Below, in pieces: positions 8,428 to 17,792 of a stretch of 64,000 nucleotides of DNA (positions are counted from its first letter, which is position 1; the number at the start of each line of letters is the position of its first letter). Source of the DNA: CATQHW01 sp965243545 (GTDB taxonomy: Bacteria; Spirochaetota; Spirochaetia; SZUA-6; Bin103); assembly GCA_965243545.1 (NCBI GenBank), contig OZ251573.1:1364001-1428000 (forward strand). The letters are read 5' to 3'. The notes beneath the pieces are model-generated. The model did not search any database. It was not told the DNA's origin and worked only from the letters and a program-made list of their open reading frames with translations. A program made the translations under genes and the position numbers.

Positions 8428-9933
8428 ATGGCGCCGGTCACCCGCTTCATCCTCAACGACCGGGAGGTAGAGACCGCCGCGCCGGCCGGGCTGCTGCTGC
8501 TCGACTACCTGCGCAACGACCAGCGGCTGACCGGCACCAAGGAGGGCTGCAAGGAGGGCGACTGCGGCGCCTGCGCGGTCCTGATCGGGGAGCTTTCCGG
8601 CGGCGCTGTCCGCTACCTGCCGGTCACCTCCTGTCTGGTGCCGCTGGCGGAAGCGCACGGCCGGCACGTGGTGACCATCGAGGGGTGCAACCCCGCCGGA
8701 GGCGGGCTCGACCAGGTGCAGCGCGCGGTAGTCGAGCACGGCGGCACGCAGTGCGGGTTCTGCACCCCCGGCATCGTGGTGTCGCTGCACGGGCTGCTGC
8801 TCGACGCCGGCAAGGGGCTCTCAATCGACGACGTGAAGTACGCCCTGAGCGGCCACCTGTGCCGCTGCACCGGCTACCGTTCCCTCAAGGACTGCGCCGC
8901 CACGCTGCAGCAGGAGCTCGGCGGCCGGCTCGCCGCGGCCGGCGGCAACCGGGCCGCGGCGCTGGTGGCCGCCGGCGCGATTCCTGCGTACTTCACCGCC
9001 ATCCCGGCGCGGCTGCGGGCGTTGCGGGAGGCCGAGGCGGCGGCCGGGAACGCGGCCTTGCCCGGCGCCGCGCCCGATGCGGCAGCGGAGGTACGGGTCG
9101 CCGGCGGCACCGACCTGTACGTGCAGCGGGGCGAGGAGCTGCCGGACCGCCGCGTCGAAGCGCTGGGGCGGCGCCGGGACCTCAAGGGCGTCCGCCGCGC
9201 CGGCGGGGAGTTCCGCGTCGGCGCCCTCACCACCTTCGAGGAGTTTGGCGCCGACCCGGCGGTGATCGACGCCCTCCCCCGCATCGCGGCGTTCAATCAC
9301 CTGATCGCCTCCTGGCAGATCCGCAACCGCGCCACGCTGGCCGGCAACGTCGTCAACGCTTCGCCGATCGGCGACTTCACCGCCCTGCTGCTGGCCCTGG
9401 CCGCCAGCGTAGCGCTTGCCGCCGGCGACCGCCGCCGCTCCGTTCCCCTCAGAGAATTCTACCGCGGCTACAAGCAGATCGACCTGCGGCCCGGCGAGCT
9501 GCTCACCGAGGTGGCGTTCCCGGACCCCGCCGGCGCGCAGGTCAACTTCGAGAAGGTCTCCAAGCGCACCTGCCTCGACATCGCCTCGGTCAACAGCGCC
9601 TGCCTGATCCGTTGCGCCCCCGGCGACGGAGCGTTCGGCGACACTAGCGCCGCCGGCATCATTGCTGACGCGCACTTCAGCCTGGGCGGCGTGGCGCCGA
9701 TTCCGCTCTACCTGCGCGCGGCATCACAGGTAGTGCGCGGCCGCCCACTCGACGCGGACACGGTGCGGGAGGCGTTGCGCGCCGCGCAGGGGGAGATCGC
9801 GCCGATCTCGGACGTGCGCGGATCGGCCGCCTACAAGCGGCTGCTGGCGCGGCAGCTCCTGATCGCTCACTTCGTCACTCTGTTTCCCGACCGGTTCTCC
9901 GCCGCCGCGTTCGACGCCGGGGGCGGGCCGTGA
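8428..9933 (+). CDS. xdhA: Xanthine dehydrogenase small subunit: 2Fe-2S clusters and FAD domain
   Basis: 501 residues. Residues about 1-160 hold both iron-sulfur clusters: the plant-ferredoxin type motif KEGCKEGDCGACAVL, then QCGFCTPGIVVS and LCRCTGYRSLK. The remainder is the FAD-binding domain (VAGGTDLYVQR, NRATLAGNVVNASPIGD) and CO dehydrogenase flavoprotein C-terminal domain. This fused FeS-FAD layout is that of bacterial XdhA. It passes electrons from the molybdenum subunit to FAD and NAD+. Its stop overlaps the GTG start of xdhB by 4 nt. Confidence 0.92.
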   Translation: MAPVTRFILNDREVETAAPAGLLLLDYLRNDQRLTGTKEGCKEGDCGACAVLIGELSGGAVRYLPVTSCLVPLAEAHGRHVVTIEGCNPAGGGLDQVQRAVVEHGGTQCGFCTPGIVVSLHGLLLDAGKGLSIDDVKYALSGHLCRCTGYRSLKDCAATLQQELGGRLAAAGGNRAAALVAAGAIPAYFTAIPARLRALREAEAAAGNAALPGAAPDAAAEVRVAGGTDLYVQRGEELPDRRVEALGRRRDLKGVRRAGGEFRVGALTTFEEFGADPAVIDALPRIAAFNHLIASWQIRNRATLAGNVVNASPIGDFTALLLALAASVALAAGDRRRSVPLREFYRGYKQIDLRPGELLTEVAFPDPAGAQVNFEKVSKRTCLDIASVNSACLIRCAPGDGAFGDTSAAGIIADAHFSLGGVAPIPLYLRAASQVVRGRPLDADTVREALRAAQGEIAPISDVRGSAAYKRLLARQLLIAHFVTLFPDRFSAAAFDAGGGP

Positions 9934-12197
9934 CCCATATCGACTCGCGCCTGCACGTGCGCGGCGAATCGCAGTACGTGGACGACGTCCCGCCGCCGCC
10001 GGGGCTGCTGCACGCCGCCGTGTTCGGTTCCCCCAAGGCGCACGGCGTCATCACCCGGCTCGCCGCCGGCGCGGCGCGCGCGGCCCCCGGCGTAGTGGCG
10101 GTGCTCACCGCCGACGACGTACCCGGCGTCAACCGCTTCGGGCCGATCATCGAGGACGAGCAGTTGCTGGCCGAGCGCGAGGTCTGCTTCATCGGCCATC
10201 CTATCGCCGTCGTGGTCGCCCGCAACGCGCACCGGGCGCGGCAGGCGCGCGACCTGATCGAGGTCGAGATCGCCGACCTGCCGGTGGTGACCGACCCGCG
10301 CGCCGCGTTCGCGCGCGGCGACCTGATCCATCCGCCGCGCACCATGGCGATCGGCGACGTGGCCGGCGCCTGGCAGGAGTGCGCGGCGGTGGTGGAGGGG
10401 CGCTGCGAGATCGGCGGGCAGGAGCACCTCTACCTGGAGACGCAGCGCTGCCGCGCCATCCCCAAGGAGGACGGCGCGGTGCAGGTCTTCTCCTCGACCC
10501 AAGGGCCGGCCGCGGTGCAGCACGTGACCGCGGCCGTACTCGGCCTGCCGATGCACAAGGTGGAGGTCGACGTAAAGCGGCTCGGCGGCGGCTTCGGCGG
10601 CAAGGAGGATCAGGCCACCCATTGGGCGGCGATGGCGGCGCTGGCCGCGGCGCGCCTGCAGGCGCCGGTGGAGATCGTGCTCAACCGGCTCGACGACATC
10701 CGCATGACCGGCAAGCGCCATCCCTACTCCGCCGACTTCAAGATCGGGCTCACCGCCGAGCGCAAGATCCTCGCCTACCAAGCGACCTTCTACCAGAACT
10801 CCGGCGCCTTCGCCGACCTCTCCCCGCCGGTGCTGGCGCGCACCCTGTTCCACGTCACCAACGCCTACTTCATCCCCAACGTGCGGGTGACCGCGGCGCC
10901 GTGCCGCACCAACCTGCAGCCGCACACCGCCTTTCGCGGTTTCGGCGGGCCGCAGGGGATGTTCGTGATCGAGGCGGCGATCGACAAGGCGGCCGACGCG
11001 CTGGGGGTGGAGGCGGCGGCGATCCAGCGCGCCAACCTGCTGCGCGACGGCGACGTGTTCCACTACGGGCAGACGGTGCAGCGCAGCCGCGCCGAGGGCA
11101 CCTGGGACGAGCTGGCGGCAACCTTCGCCGTGGACGGGCTGCGGCAGCGGGTGGCGGCGTTCAACCGCGGCGGCGCCGCGCTGCGGGACGCGGTGCGGAA
11201 GGGGTGGGCGGTGATGCCGGTCTGCTTCGGCATCTCGTTCACCAAGAGCCACCTCAATCAGGGCAACGCGCTGGTCCACGTCTACGCCGACGGCAGCGTG
11301 AGCGTGACCACCGGCGGCATCGAGATGGGCCAGGGCATCAGCAGCAACGTCGCCGCGGTGGTGGCGCGCACCTTCGGGATCGAGGCGCGGCGGGTGCGGG
11401 TGGAGAGCACCAACACCACCCGGATCGCCAACATGTCGCCGAGCGCCGCCAGCGCCACCACCGACCTCAACGGCAACGCCGCGGCCATCGCCGTGGAGAC
11501 GATCCTGGCCGGCATGCGCGCGGTGGCGGCCCAGGAGCTGGAGGCCGCGGACCCGGCCGCGGTGACCGTGGTCGACGAGCAGGTGCGCGTGGCCGGCCGG
11601 GCCGCCGGCATGGACTGGTTGGAGCTGGTCGACCTCACCTACCGCTCGCGCCGCCGGCTGTCCGCGCACGGCTACTACGCCACCCCCGGCATCCACTACG
11701 ACGAGGAGCGGGAGCGCGGGCGCCCGTTCGCCTATCACGTCTACGGCGCCGCCCTGTTCGAGGTGACCGTCGACTGCCTGCGCGGAACCTACGCCGTGGA
11801 CCAAGTGAAGATCGTCCACGACCTGGGCCGCCCCATCAATCCGAGCGTCGACCGCGGCCAGGTCGAAGGCGGGTTGGCGCAAGGCATGGGCTGGATGACG
11901 ATGGAGGACCTGCAGTGGGACGCGGAGGGCCGCTGCCTCTCCCACGCCCTGTCCACCTACAAGGCGCCGGACGTCTACTTCATGCCCGACGACATGACGG
12001 TGAAGTTCCTCGAGCCCGAGGACAACCCCTACGGTCCGCTCGGCGCCAAGGCGGTCGGCGAGCCGCCGCTGATGTACGGCATCGGCGTGTTCTTCGCCAT
12101 CCGCAACGCCATGAAGGCGTTCCGCCCCGGCGCCGATCTGCGCCTGCACGCCCCCCTCACCCCGGAGCGAGTCCTGCTCGACCTGCATCGGGAATGA
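9930..12197 (+). CDS. xdhB: Xanthine dehydrogenase molybdopterin-binding subunit
   Basis: 755 residues, usual for XdhB. Motifs include RLGGGFGGKEDQ (molybdopterin contact), HTAFRGFGGPQG (substrate Arg and the Phe-Arg-Gly-Phe-Gly pocket), GGIEMGQGI and the catalytic glutamate in GAKAVGEPPLMYG. The combination fits genuine xanthine/hypoxanthine-type dehydrogenase better than CO dehydrogenase. Coupled by 4-nt overlap to xdhA upstream and, unusually, to a DNA methyltransferase gene downstream (ATGA at 12194-12197). The large minus-strand frame covering it is an antisense shadow. Confidence 0.92.
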   Translation: MTHIDSRLHVRGESQYVDDVPPPPGLLHAAVFGSPKAHGVITRLAAGAARAAPGVVAVLTADDVPGVNRFGPIIEDEQLLAEREVCFIGHPIAVVVARNAHRARQARDLIEVEIADLPVVTDPRAAFARGDLIHPPRTMAIGDVAGAWQECAAVVEGRCEIGGQEHLYLETQRCRAIPKEDGAVQVFSSTQGPAAVQHVTAAVLGLPMHKVEVDVKRLGGGFGGKEDQATHWAAMAALAAARLQAPVEIVLNRLDDIRMTGKRHPYSADFKIGLTAERKILAYQATFYQNSGAFADLSPPVLARTLFHVTNAYFIPNVRVTAAPCRTNLQPHTAFRGFGGPQGMFVIEAAIDKAADALGVEAAAIQRANLLRDGDVFHYGQTVQRSRAEGTWDELAATFAVDGLRQRVAAFNRGGAALRDAVRKGWAVMPVCFGISFTKSHLNQGNALVHVYADGSVSVTTGGIEMGQGISSNVAAVVARTFGIEARRVRVESTNTTRIANMSPSAASATTDLNGNAAAIAVETILAGMRAVAAQELEAADPAAVTVVDEQVRVAGRAAGMDWLELVDLTYRSRRRLSAHGYYATPGIHYDEERERGRPFAYHVYGAALFEVTVDCLRGTYAVDQVKIVHDLGRPINPSVDRGQVEGGLAQGMGWMTMEDLQWDAEGRCLSHALSTYKAPDVYFMPDDMTVKFLEPEDNPYGPLGAKAVGEPPLMYGIGVFFAIRNAMKAFRPGADLRLHAPLTPERVLLDLHRE

Positions 12198-14377
12198 GCA
12201 TCGAGCGCGACTTCGACGTCTCCATGATCGCCGAATTGGCGCTCCGGGAGAAGCAGATACAGCAGAACTATCGTCCGATCATCGGCGTCCACAAGTGGTT
12301 CGCACGCCGGCCCGGCACGCTGTTCCGCGGGCTCATCCTCGCCGAATTCGGAAGCGGGCGGTTGCAGGAGACGTTCTTTGCCGGCAACGACCTGGCTGGC
12401 CGGCAGGTCGCCGACCCGTTCATGGGCGGCGGCACTCCCCTGCTGGAGGCGAACCGGCTCGGCTGCGACGTGCAGGGATTCGACGTCAATCCGATGGCCG
12501 CCTGGATCGTGCGCGAGGAGATCGACCATCTCGATCTGGTCGCCTACGAGCGGGCTGCGCGGGGCCTGGTCGACGCGCTGCGCGGCGAAGTCGGTCACTA
12601 CTACCACACCCGCTGCCCGCACTACGGCGACGCGGAGGTGCCGGTAAAGTCGTTCCTGTGGATCAAGGCTCTCGCCTGCGCGGGATGCGGCGAATCGATC
12701 GATCTGTTTCCCGGCTACCTGCTCGCAGCGGACCGGCGCCACCCCAAGAACGTGCTGATCTGCTCGGCATGCGGCGATCTCAACGAAGTGGCGGACCGCG
12801 GCGATCCCGGGGCGTGCGGCGGCTGCGGCAGCGTGCTCCGGCTCACCGGGCCGGCGCGCCGGGGCAGGTGCGACTGTCCGCGTTGCGGCCATCCCAACTC
12901 GTATCCGGGAACGTCCGGCCGCCCCCCGCGGCATCGGCTGTTCGCCATCGAGTACCACAATCCCCGGCGGCGGGAACAACACCGGGGCCGCTTCTTCAAG
13001 CGGCCCGACGCCGAGGACCTTGCGCGCGTAGCCGCGGCCGATGAACACTGGCAGCGGCTCGCTCCCCGCTTCGTCCCCGGCGACTCGATTCCGGCGGGCG
13101 ACGAGACCGGGCGCCTGCATCGCTGGGGGTACCACCGCTACCGCGACCTGTTCAACGCCCGCCAGCTTCTCGGCCTGGAGCTGAGCTGCCGCCTCGTCGC
13201 GCAGGTCGAGGATCGGCGCGTGCAACGCGCGCTTGCTACTAATCTATCCGATCTGCTGCGCTATCAGAACCTGCTCTGCCGCTACGACGCCATGGCGCTC
13301 AAGGCACTTGACGTCTTTTCCGTGCACGGCTTTCCCGTGGGGTTGGTGCAGTGCGAGTCCAACCTGCTCGGAATCACGGGCGCCAACGGGGCGAACGTCG
13401 GTTCGGGCGGCTGGACCAACATCATCGACAAGTACGCCAAGGCGAAGCGCTATTGCGCGGCGCCGTTCGAGGTGCGCCGGAACGGAACGCGGAACCTGCA
13501 GGTGCCGATCTCCGGCGAATGGATCGGCGAGCGGCGCAACGGCCGGCGGCGGGCCGTGGACCTTCGCTGCGCCGACGCCGCGCAGGTGGAGCTTCCCGCT
13601 CGCAGCCTGGACGCCGTGTTCACCGATCCGCCCTACTTCGGCAACGTGCAGTACGGCGAACTGATGGACTTCTGCTACGCGTGGCTACGGGGTTTGGCCG
13701 GCAAGGAGGCCGAGGGCTTCGAGCGGCAGTCCACGCGGTCGCCGCGGGAACTGACCGGGAACCTCACCGAGGAGCGCGGCCTCGACCACTTCACCGAAGG
13801 ACTCGCCGGCGTGTACGCGCGCATGGCCCGCGCCCTGAAGCCGGGCGCGCCGTTGGCGTTCACGTTCCATCACAACAAGCCGGACGCCTATTACGCCGTC
13901 GGCATCGCGATTCTCGACGCCGGCCTGGTCTGTTCGGCGTCACTGCCGTGCCCGGCCGAGATGGGCGGCTCGATCCACATTCACGGCACCACTTCGTCGA
14001 TCATCGACACCGTGTTCGTGTGCCGCTCCACGGGTACGGTGCCGGCCCGCTGGCTGGCGGACACGACCGCGGGCGTGGCCAAGATCGTCGCCCAAGACGT
14101 GGCCCTGCTGGAAGCCGCCGGGCGGAAGCCGACCCGCGGCGACACCCGCTGCATCGTCTTCGGCCACCTGACCCGCTTGGCGGTGTGGAGCCAACGGCTG
14201 AGTTGGGACCGCAACGCCTCCACGCCGCAGAAGATCGCGGCATTCGCGGCAGCCATGGCTCGATTCGGCGACCCGGACGCCATCATCGGCGCCGTACAAC
14301 CCGCCGCCATACCTGCCGGGCCGCTCTTCGCACCGGTAATCCGCGAACAGGACGAGGGATATGCCGTTCCCTTTTGA
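12194..14377 (+). CDS. DUF1156-like adenine-specific DNA methyltransferase with zinc ribbons
   Basis: 727 residues from the ATG overlapping the xdhB stop; the open frame extends much further upstream only as a shadow of xdhB. The N-terminus (IIGVHKWFARRPGTLFRGLI) resembles DUF1156-type methylases. SAM-binding motif I is ADPFMGGGTPLLEANRLGCD (about residue 73), the catalytic motif IV is TDPPYFGNVQYGELMDF (about 477). In between lie several Cys pairs (CAGCGES, CSACGD, CGGCGS, CPRCGHP, about residues 160-236) forming zinc ribbons. A nuclease gene overlaps its 3' end by 17 nt, so the two look like a restriction-modification pair. Target sequence cannot be read. Confidence 0.82.
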   Translation: MSIERDFDVSMIAELALREKQIQQNYRPIIGVHKWFARRPGTLFRGLILAEFGSGRLQETFFAGNDLAGRQVADPFMGGGTPLLEANRLGCDVQGFDVNPMAAWIVREEIDHLDLVAYERAARGLVDALRGEVGHYYHTRCPHYGDAEVPVKSFLWIKALACAGCGESIDLFPGYLLAADRRHPKNVLICSACGDLNEVADRGDPGACGGCGSVLRLTGPARRGRCDCPRCGHPNSYPGTSGRPPRHRLFAIEYHNPRRREQHRGRFFKRPDAEDLARVAAADEHWQRLAPRFVPGDSIPAGDETGRLHRWGYHRYRDLFNARQLLGLELSCRLVAQVEDRRVQRALATNLSDLLRYQNLLCRYDAMALKALDVFSVHGFPVGLVQCESNLLGITGANGANVGSGGWTNIIDKYAKAKRYCAAPFEVRRNGTRNLQVPISGEWIGERRNGRRRAVDLRCADAAQVELPARSLDAVFTDPPYFGNVQYGELMDFCYAWLRGLAGKEAEGFERQSTRSPRELTGNLTEERGLDHFTEGLAGVYARMARALKPGAPLAFTFHHNKPDAYYAVGIAILDAGLVCSASLPCPAEMGGSIHIHGTTSSIIDTVFVCRSTGTVPARWLADTTAGVAKIVAQDVALLEAAGRKPTRGDTRCIVFGHLTRLAVWSQRLSWDRNASTPQKIAAFAAAMARFGDPDAIIGAVQPAAIPAGPLFAPVIREQDEGYAVPF

Positions 14378-15389
14378 GGCCACGTTCAACGAGATTCAAG
14401 CCGATCCCGATGCGTACGTGGACGCAGTGTTCGGCTCACTGCAGTCGGAGTTCATGGTGATGCCGCGCGGGCAGGGATTCGTCGAGTTCAGCGCGTTCGA
14501 AGCCGGCTACGAGACCTTGAAGCGAGCCACCGCCGGGTTCCGGACCGTGAATCCCCAAACGGTTACGTCGGCGGTCGTCGAAGCGCCGGTCGCGCTGCTG
14601 GTCCTGCGCTGTATCCTCGGCTTCTCGCCGCCGGAGTGGGCCGTTCACGCGACGAGTTACACCGGCGTTGAGATTACCCAGGGAGCAGCCCGATCCATCG
14701 ACCGCACCGTTCGCATGAACCCCGCGGCAGCGCTCGCGGCGGAGGGAACGGTGACCGGCGACCGCATCCGCGCGCTGATCGCCAGCGCCTGCCATCTTCT
14801 GGAATCCGGCGTGCCGGAGGTTCCGAGCGACAGTCTCCATCGACTCGACAAGGCGGATACCAGGGAGGGCCTCGGGAGCGTCCGCGCACTGGCTGACTTG
14901 GGCGTCCCCTATTCCATGCTGCTGTACGAACGGTTCCTGGGCCGGCCGTTTTCCTCCCACCGGGATTCCGTCAGCGAGCTGGTCGGAAACCTTGTCGAAA
15001 GCGCCATCGAAGACGTGCTGGCCCGCGCCGGCATCAGCTTCCGCAAGACCGGACGCGCGGAGCGGCTTCCCGGATTCGATCAGGCGCCCGACTTCATCGT
15101 TCCCAATGAGTTCAACCCGCAGGTCGTAATCGAAGCCAAACTCACCGAAGATGACGGCACGGCGCGCGACAAGGTCACCCGCGTGCAACACCTCGCCGCG
15201 CTCAGCCGGCGAAGCGGGCATTCATTCGAAGTAGTCGCCTGTATTGCGGGCCGCGGCTTTGGCGTGCGGCGCGAAGACATGCGCAAGCTGCTGCTCGCCA
15301 CTCGCGGCAAGGTATTCACTCTCCAACACATACGGTATCTGGTTCAACACAGCCGCCTCCACGAGTTCCGCACCCGCCCGGATCGGTGA
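14361..15389 (+). CDS. Putative PD-(D/E)XK restriction endonuclease partner
   Basis: 342 residues, ATG preceded by GAGGGA. The C-terminal half carries a recognisable PD-(D/E)XK core: FDQAPDFIVPNEFNPQVVIEAK (D...E-x-K at about residues 236-255), then a QH motif helix. The N-terminal two thirds are helical with no recognised domain. It starts inside the methylase gene, which is typical of coupled restriction-modification genes, and ends with GTGA overlap to an acetyltransferase. Restriction activity is inferred from the fold motif and position; it could also be a methyl-independent nuclease. Confidence 0.65.
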   Translation: MPFPFEATFNEIQADPDAYVDAVFGSLQSEFMVMPRGQGFVEFSAFEAGYETLKRATAGFRTVNPQTVTSAVVEAPVALLVLRCILGFSPPEWAVHATSYTGVEITQGAARSIDRTVRMNPAAALAAEGTVTGDRIRALIASACHLLESGVPEVPSDSLHRLDKADTREGLGSVRALADLGVPYSMLLYERFLGRPFSSHRDSVSELVGNLVESAIEDVLARAGISFRKTGRAERLPGFDQAPDFIVPNEFNPQVVIEAKLTEDDGTARDKVTRVQHLAALSRRSGHSFEVVACIAGRGFGVRREDMRKLLLATRGKVFTLQHIRYLVQHSRLHEFRTRPDR

Positions 15390-15985
15390 TCTCAGACGGC
15401 ATCGGCGCCGAGCGGGTCGAGGATGCCCTGCGACTGTCCTACGACGCCTTCTCGGCCAAGCTCCGCTTCGGCTTCCGAAGCGCCGACGACCTGGTCCGCT
15501 GCTTCGCCGATTCGGTGGACGGGACGAGCTGCCTGTCCGCCGCGGCGAACGGCCGTCTCGCGGGATTCCTGGCGTTCAGGACCGCGGAGCGCGAATTCTA
15601 CCGCGTGAACGCCGCTGCCTTCGCGCGGTTCTCTCCCATCCGCGCCGTTCGAATCCTGATCAACCTGTGGCTGCTGGCGATAGACAACCGCGTCGGCGCT
15701 GACGAGTTCATCGTAGATTCGGTGGCGGTCGCCCACTCCTCGCGCGGCCTGGGCGTCGGAACCGCGCTCATGCGCGCGGCGGAAACGACGGCGGGACGCA
15801 TGGGCAAGAGGGTCATGTCGCTCGGCGTGATCGGAGAAAACGCGGGCGCGATCCGGCTGTATGAGCGGCTCGGCTACGAGGTAACCCGAACGTGGCGCGG
15901 ACTCCTGCCGCGCCTGGCCACCGGCGGATCCAACGAAGTCCACCGCATGGGAAAGCGCCTCGCTCCCGGCAGCCCCGGCCACTGA
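15386..15985 (+). CDS. GNAT family N-acetyltransferase
   Basis: 199 residues from a GTG overlapping the nuclease stop by 4 nt. The acetyl-CoA binding motif HSSRGLGVGTALMRAA (R/Q-x-x-G-x-G) lies near residue 117, followed by the usual GENAGAIRLYERLGYEV. The N-terminal part is less conserved. GNAT enzymes acetylate amines of small molecules or proteins; no substrate can be inferred. The overlap ties its translation to the methylase/nuclease pair, but a link in function is not shown. Confidence 0.82.
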   Translation: MISDGIGAERVEDALRLSYDAFSAKLRFGFRSADDLVRCFADSVDGTSCLSAAANGRLAGFLAFRTAEREFYRVNAAAFARFSPIRAVRILINLWLLAIDNRVGADEFIVDSVAVAHSSRGLGVGTALMRAAETTAGRMGKRVMSLGVIGENAGAIRLYERLGYEVTRTWRGLLPRLATGGSNEVHRMGKRLAPGSPGH

Positions 15986-16026
15986 CGAGGCGGCGATCGG
16001 TTGCCACTTGCCACCCGACGCGCAGT

Positions 16027-16044
16027 TACCAAGTATACTTGGTA
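16027..16044. promoter_or_regulatory. Perfect 18-bp palindrome, operator-like
   Basis: TACCAAGTATACTTGGTA is its own reverse complement. It is A+T-rich in an otherwise very GC-rich convergent intergenic region. Just downstream (16047-16070) a short frame without a usual start codon reads VNYTLRFT, resembling the first residues of RelE/HigB-type toxins. The site may be the operator of a lost toxin-antitoxin gene; it controls no intact gene that I can see. Confidence 0.4.
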
Positions 16045-16066
16045 GCCGTAAACTACACGTTGCGCT

Positions 16067-16615
16067 TTACAACGCTTCCAGCAGCGCGGCCAGCTTGCGA
16101 ACCGTGTTGTGGTTGCGGATCGTCACCTGTTGGTAGACCGGCAGCGCCGGCAGCTTCATCAACGCCGAGCGGGTGATCCGCTCCTTCGCCGCGGACCAGA
16201 ACACCACGCCGGGGCCGGCGGCGATGGCGTCGATGTCCGGCTTGGCCGGCGGCAGGGCGGCGAGCACTTGGTCAGGAGTCGCGCCGGCAAGGGTGAACAG
16301 CGCGTTGTGCCGACGGTCGGCGTCCCGGCCCCACGCCGGCGGCGCCGCGGCCAGCGCGGCCGTGTAATCGGCATGCGACAGCACCACCGCGCGCGCGGCG
16401 TACGCGAAGCGCTCGGACAGACCTGCCTCCACCCGTCCGGTGAGCGCGGCGGCGTCCGCCGACGACGCGCAAAACACGACGTTGCCGCTCCGGATGTAGG
16501 TGCGCACCCGCCTGAAACCGAGGTCTTCAAAGCAGCGGCGCAGATCGTCCTTGCCGATGAGATTGTTGCCGCCCACGTTCGCGCCGCGCAGGAGCGCCAC
16601 GTATCGGTCGGACAT
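16067..16615 (-). CDS. DUF1697 family protein
   Basis: 182 residues. The N-terminus RYVALLRGANVGGNNLIGKDDLR, the YIRSGNVVF block and the C-terminal AALMKLPALPVYQQVTIRNHNT-like end (ITRSALMKLP, VTIRNHNTVRKLAALLE) are diagnostic of DUF1697, a soluble family about 180 residues long with no established biochemical role. It follows the FAD oxidoreductase cluster direction but lies downstream of it by 29 nt (its start at 16615, the neighbour's stop at 16644). Confidence 0.88.
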   Translation of the reverse strand: MSDRYVALLRGANVGGNNLIGKDDLRRCFEDLGFRRVRTYIRSGNVVFCASSADAAALTGRVEAGLSERFAYAARAVVLSHADYTAALAAAPPAWGRDADRRHNALFTLAGATPDQVLAALPPAKPDIDAIAAGPGVVFWSAAKERITRSALMKLPALPVYQQVTIRNHNTVRKLAALLEAL

Positions 16616-16643
16616 GCCGGGGATGGTACCGTACGCCGGACGG

Positions 16644-17792
16644 TCACCCGAACCGGCCGCCGATGCGGAACGGCGCGCCCGCCGGGTCCGGCAGACCCTC
16701 GATGACGCCGGCGATCAGCGGCCCCAGGACGCCGCCGAACTTGAAGGCGTGGCCGCTGCCGGCGCCGGCGGCCACCAGCCGTTCGCACCCCGGCGCCCGG
16801 TCGATGATGAAGTGCGCGTCCGGCGTCATGGTGTAGAGGCAGCTGCGGCCGCGCGCTCCGGGCAGGCCGGCCAGCGCCGGCATGCGGCGGCGCACCATCG
16901 CCTCCGCGTCCGCCGCAAAGCGGGACGTGCCGGCCCGTTCGGCGCCGCCGGCCACCGCCGGGCCGGCGGCGACCGCCGGGCCAAGCCGGTCCCGCGCCAC
17001 CTTCACGCACCCGCCGCGCAGCAGCGGAAAGCCGTACCATTCGTCCCGGTCCGGATCGGCGCTCCAGGTCGGCATCCGCGGATACGCCCACGCCGCCGCG
17101 TCCGGCGCCGGCAGCAGCAGCGTCTCCTGGCGGGTGACCGTGAGCCGCCCGGCCAGCGCCGGCAGCAGCCGGCCGATCCAGGCGCCGGCCGCCACCACCA
17201 CCCGGTCGAACGCCTGGTCGGCGCCCGCCGCGCGGACCGTCGCCGCGCCGGCCCGCTCGCCCACTGCGGAGACCGCCGTCCGCTCGCGGAGCGTCACGCC
17301 GGCGTCGACCGCCAAGTCGACCAGCATGCGGACCGCCGCGGAGCTGTCCAGATAACCGCCCCACGGGTCGTAGATACCCGCCTCGTCATCGGCCACCGTG
17401 AACTGCGGGAACCGCCGGCGCAACGCCGGCGCGGCCAGCTCCTGCACCTCGACCGCGCCGCGGCCGTGCAGCCAGCGCCGGCTCTCATCCATGGGCGATC
17501 CCGGCGCCGTGTCGCGGACGATGCTGAGGTGGCCGGTGCGGTGCAGCACGTGCCGGCCGGTCTGCCGCTCCCAGGCGTGCCACTGATCGGCGGAGCGCTC
17601 CGCCAAGTCGACGTAACCGGCGTGGTCCCCGGCGTACCGGACGCGCCGGATCGCCTTGGCCTCGTCGGTCGAGGCAGCGCGCCGCGCCGGTACGGCGTCC
17701 GCGTCGAACAGCGTGACCAGGTGGCTGCGCAGGGCAAGCTCCAACGCCGCAGTGACCCCAAAGACGCCCGCCCCCACCACCGCGACCGTCAT
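16644..17792 (-). CDS. FAD-dependent oxidoreductase, DAO/sarcosine oxidase type
   Basis: 382 residues from ATG at 17792, where the dinucleotide fold begins directly (MTVAVVGAGVFGVTAALELA, G-x-G-x-x-G). The C-terminal FAD contact (TPDAHFIIDRAPG, then GSGHAFKFGGVLGPLIAG) fits monomeric sarcosine oxidase/N-methyl amino acid oxidase-like enzymes, which are about 380-390 residues. The open frame extends upstream but that part is a shadow of coxE. Its ATG overlaps the stop of coxE by 4 nt, placing it at the end of the cox-type operon. Substrate is unknown; a secondary or N-methyl amine is usual for the family. Confidence 0.85.
   Translation of the reverse strand: MTVAVVGAGVFGVTAALELALRSHLVTLFDADAVPARRAASTDEAKAIRRVRYAGDHAGYVDLAERSADQWHAWERQTGRHVLHRTGHLSIVRDTAPGSPMDESRRWLHGRGAVEVQELAAPALRRRFPQFTVADDEAGIYDPWGGYLDSSAAVRMLVDLAVDAGVTLRERTAVSAVGERAGAATVRAAGADQAFDRVVVAAGAWIGRLLPALAGRLTVTRQETLLLPAPDAAAWAYPRMPTWSADPDRDEWYGFPLLRGGCVKVARDRLGPAVAAGPAVAGGAERAGTSRFAADAEAMVRRRMPALAGLPGARGRSCLYTMTPDAHFIIDRAPGCERLVAAGAGSGHAFKFGGVLGPLIAGVIEGLPDPAGAPFRIGGRFG

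Noticed and set aside
9867..12188. 773-codon open frame on the minus strand
   Set aside because: Antisense shadow of xdhB; His/Arg/Gly-rich with no domain motifs, as expected from GC-rich codon bias.
10379..14377. Single 1332-residue protein containing the methylase
   Set aside because: The first 605 codons overlap xdhB out of frame; methylase similarity starts at ATG 12194.
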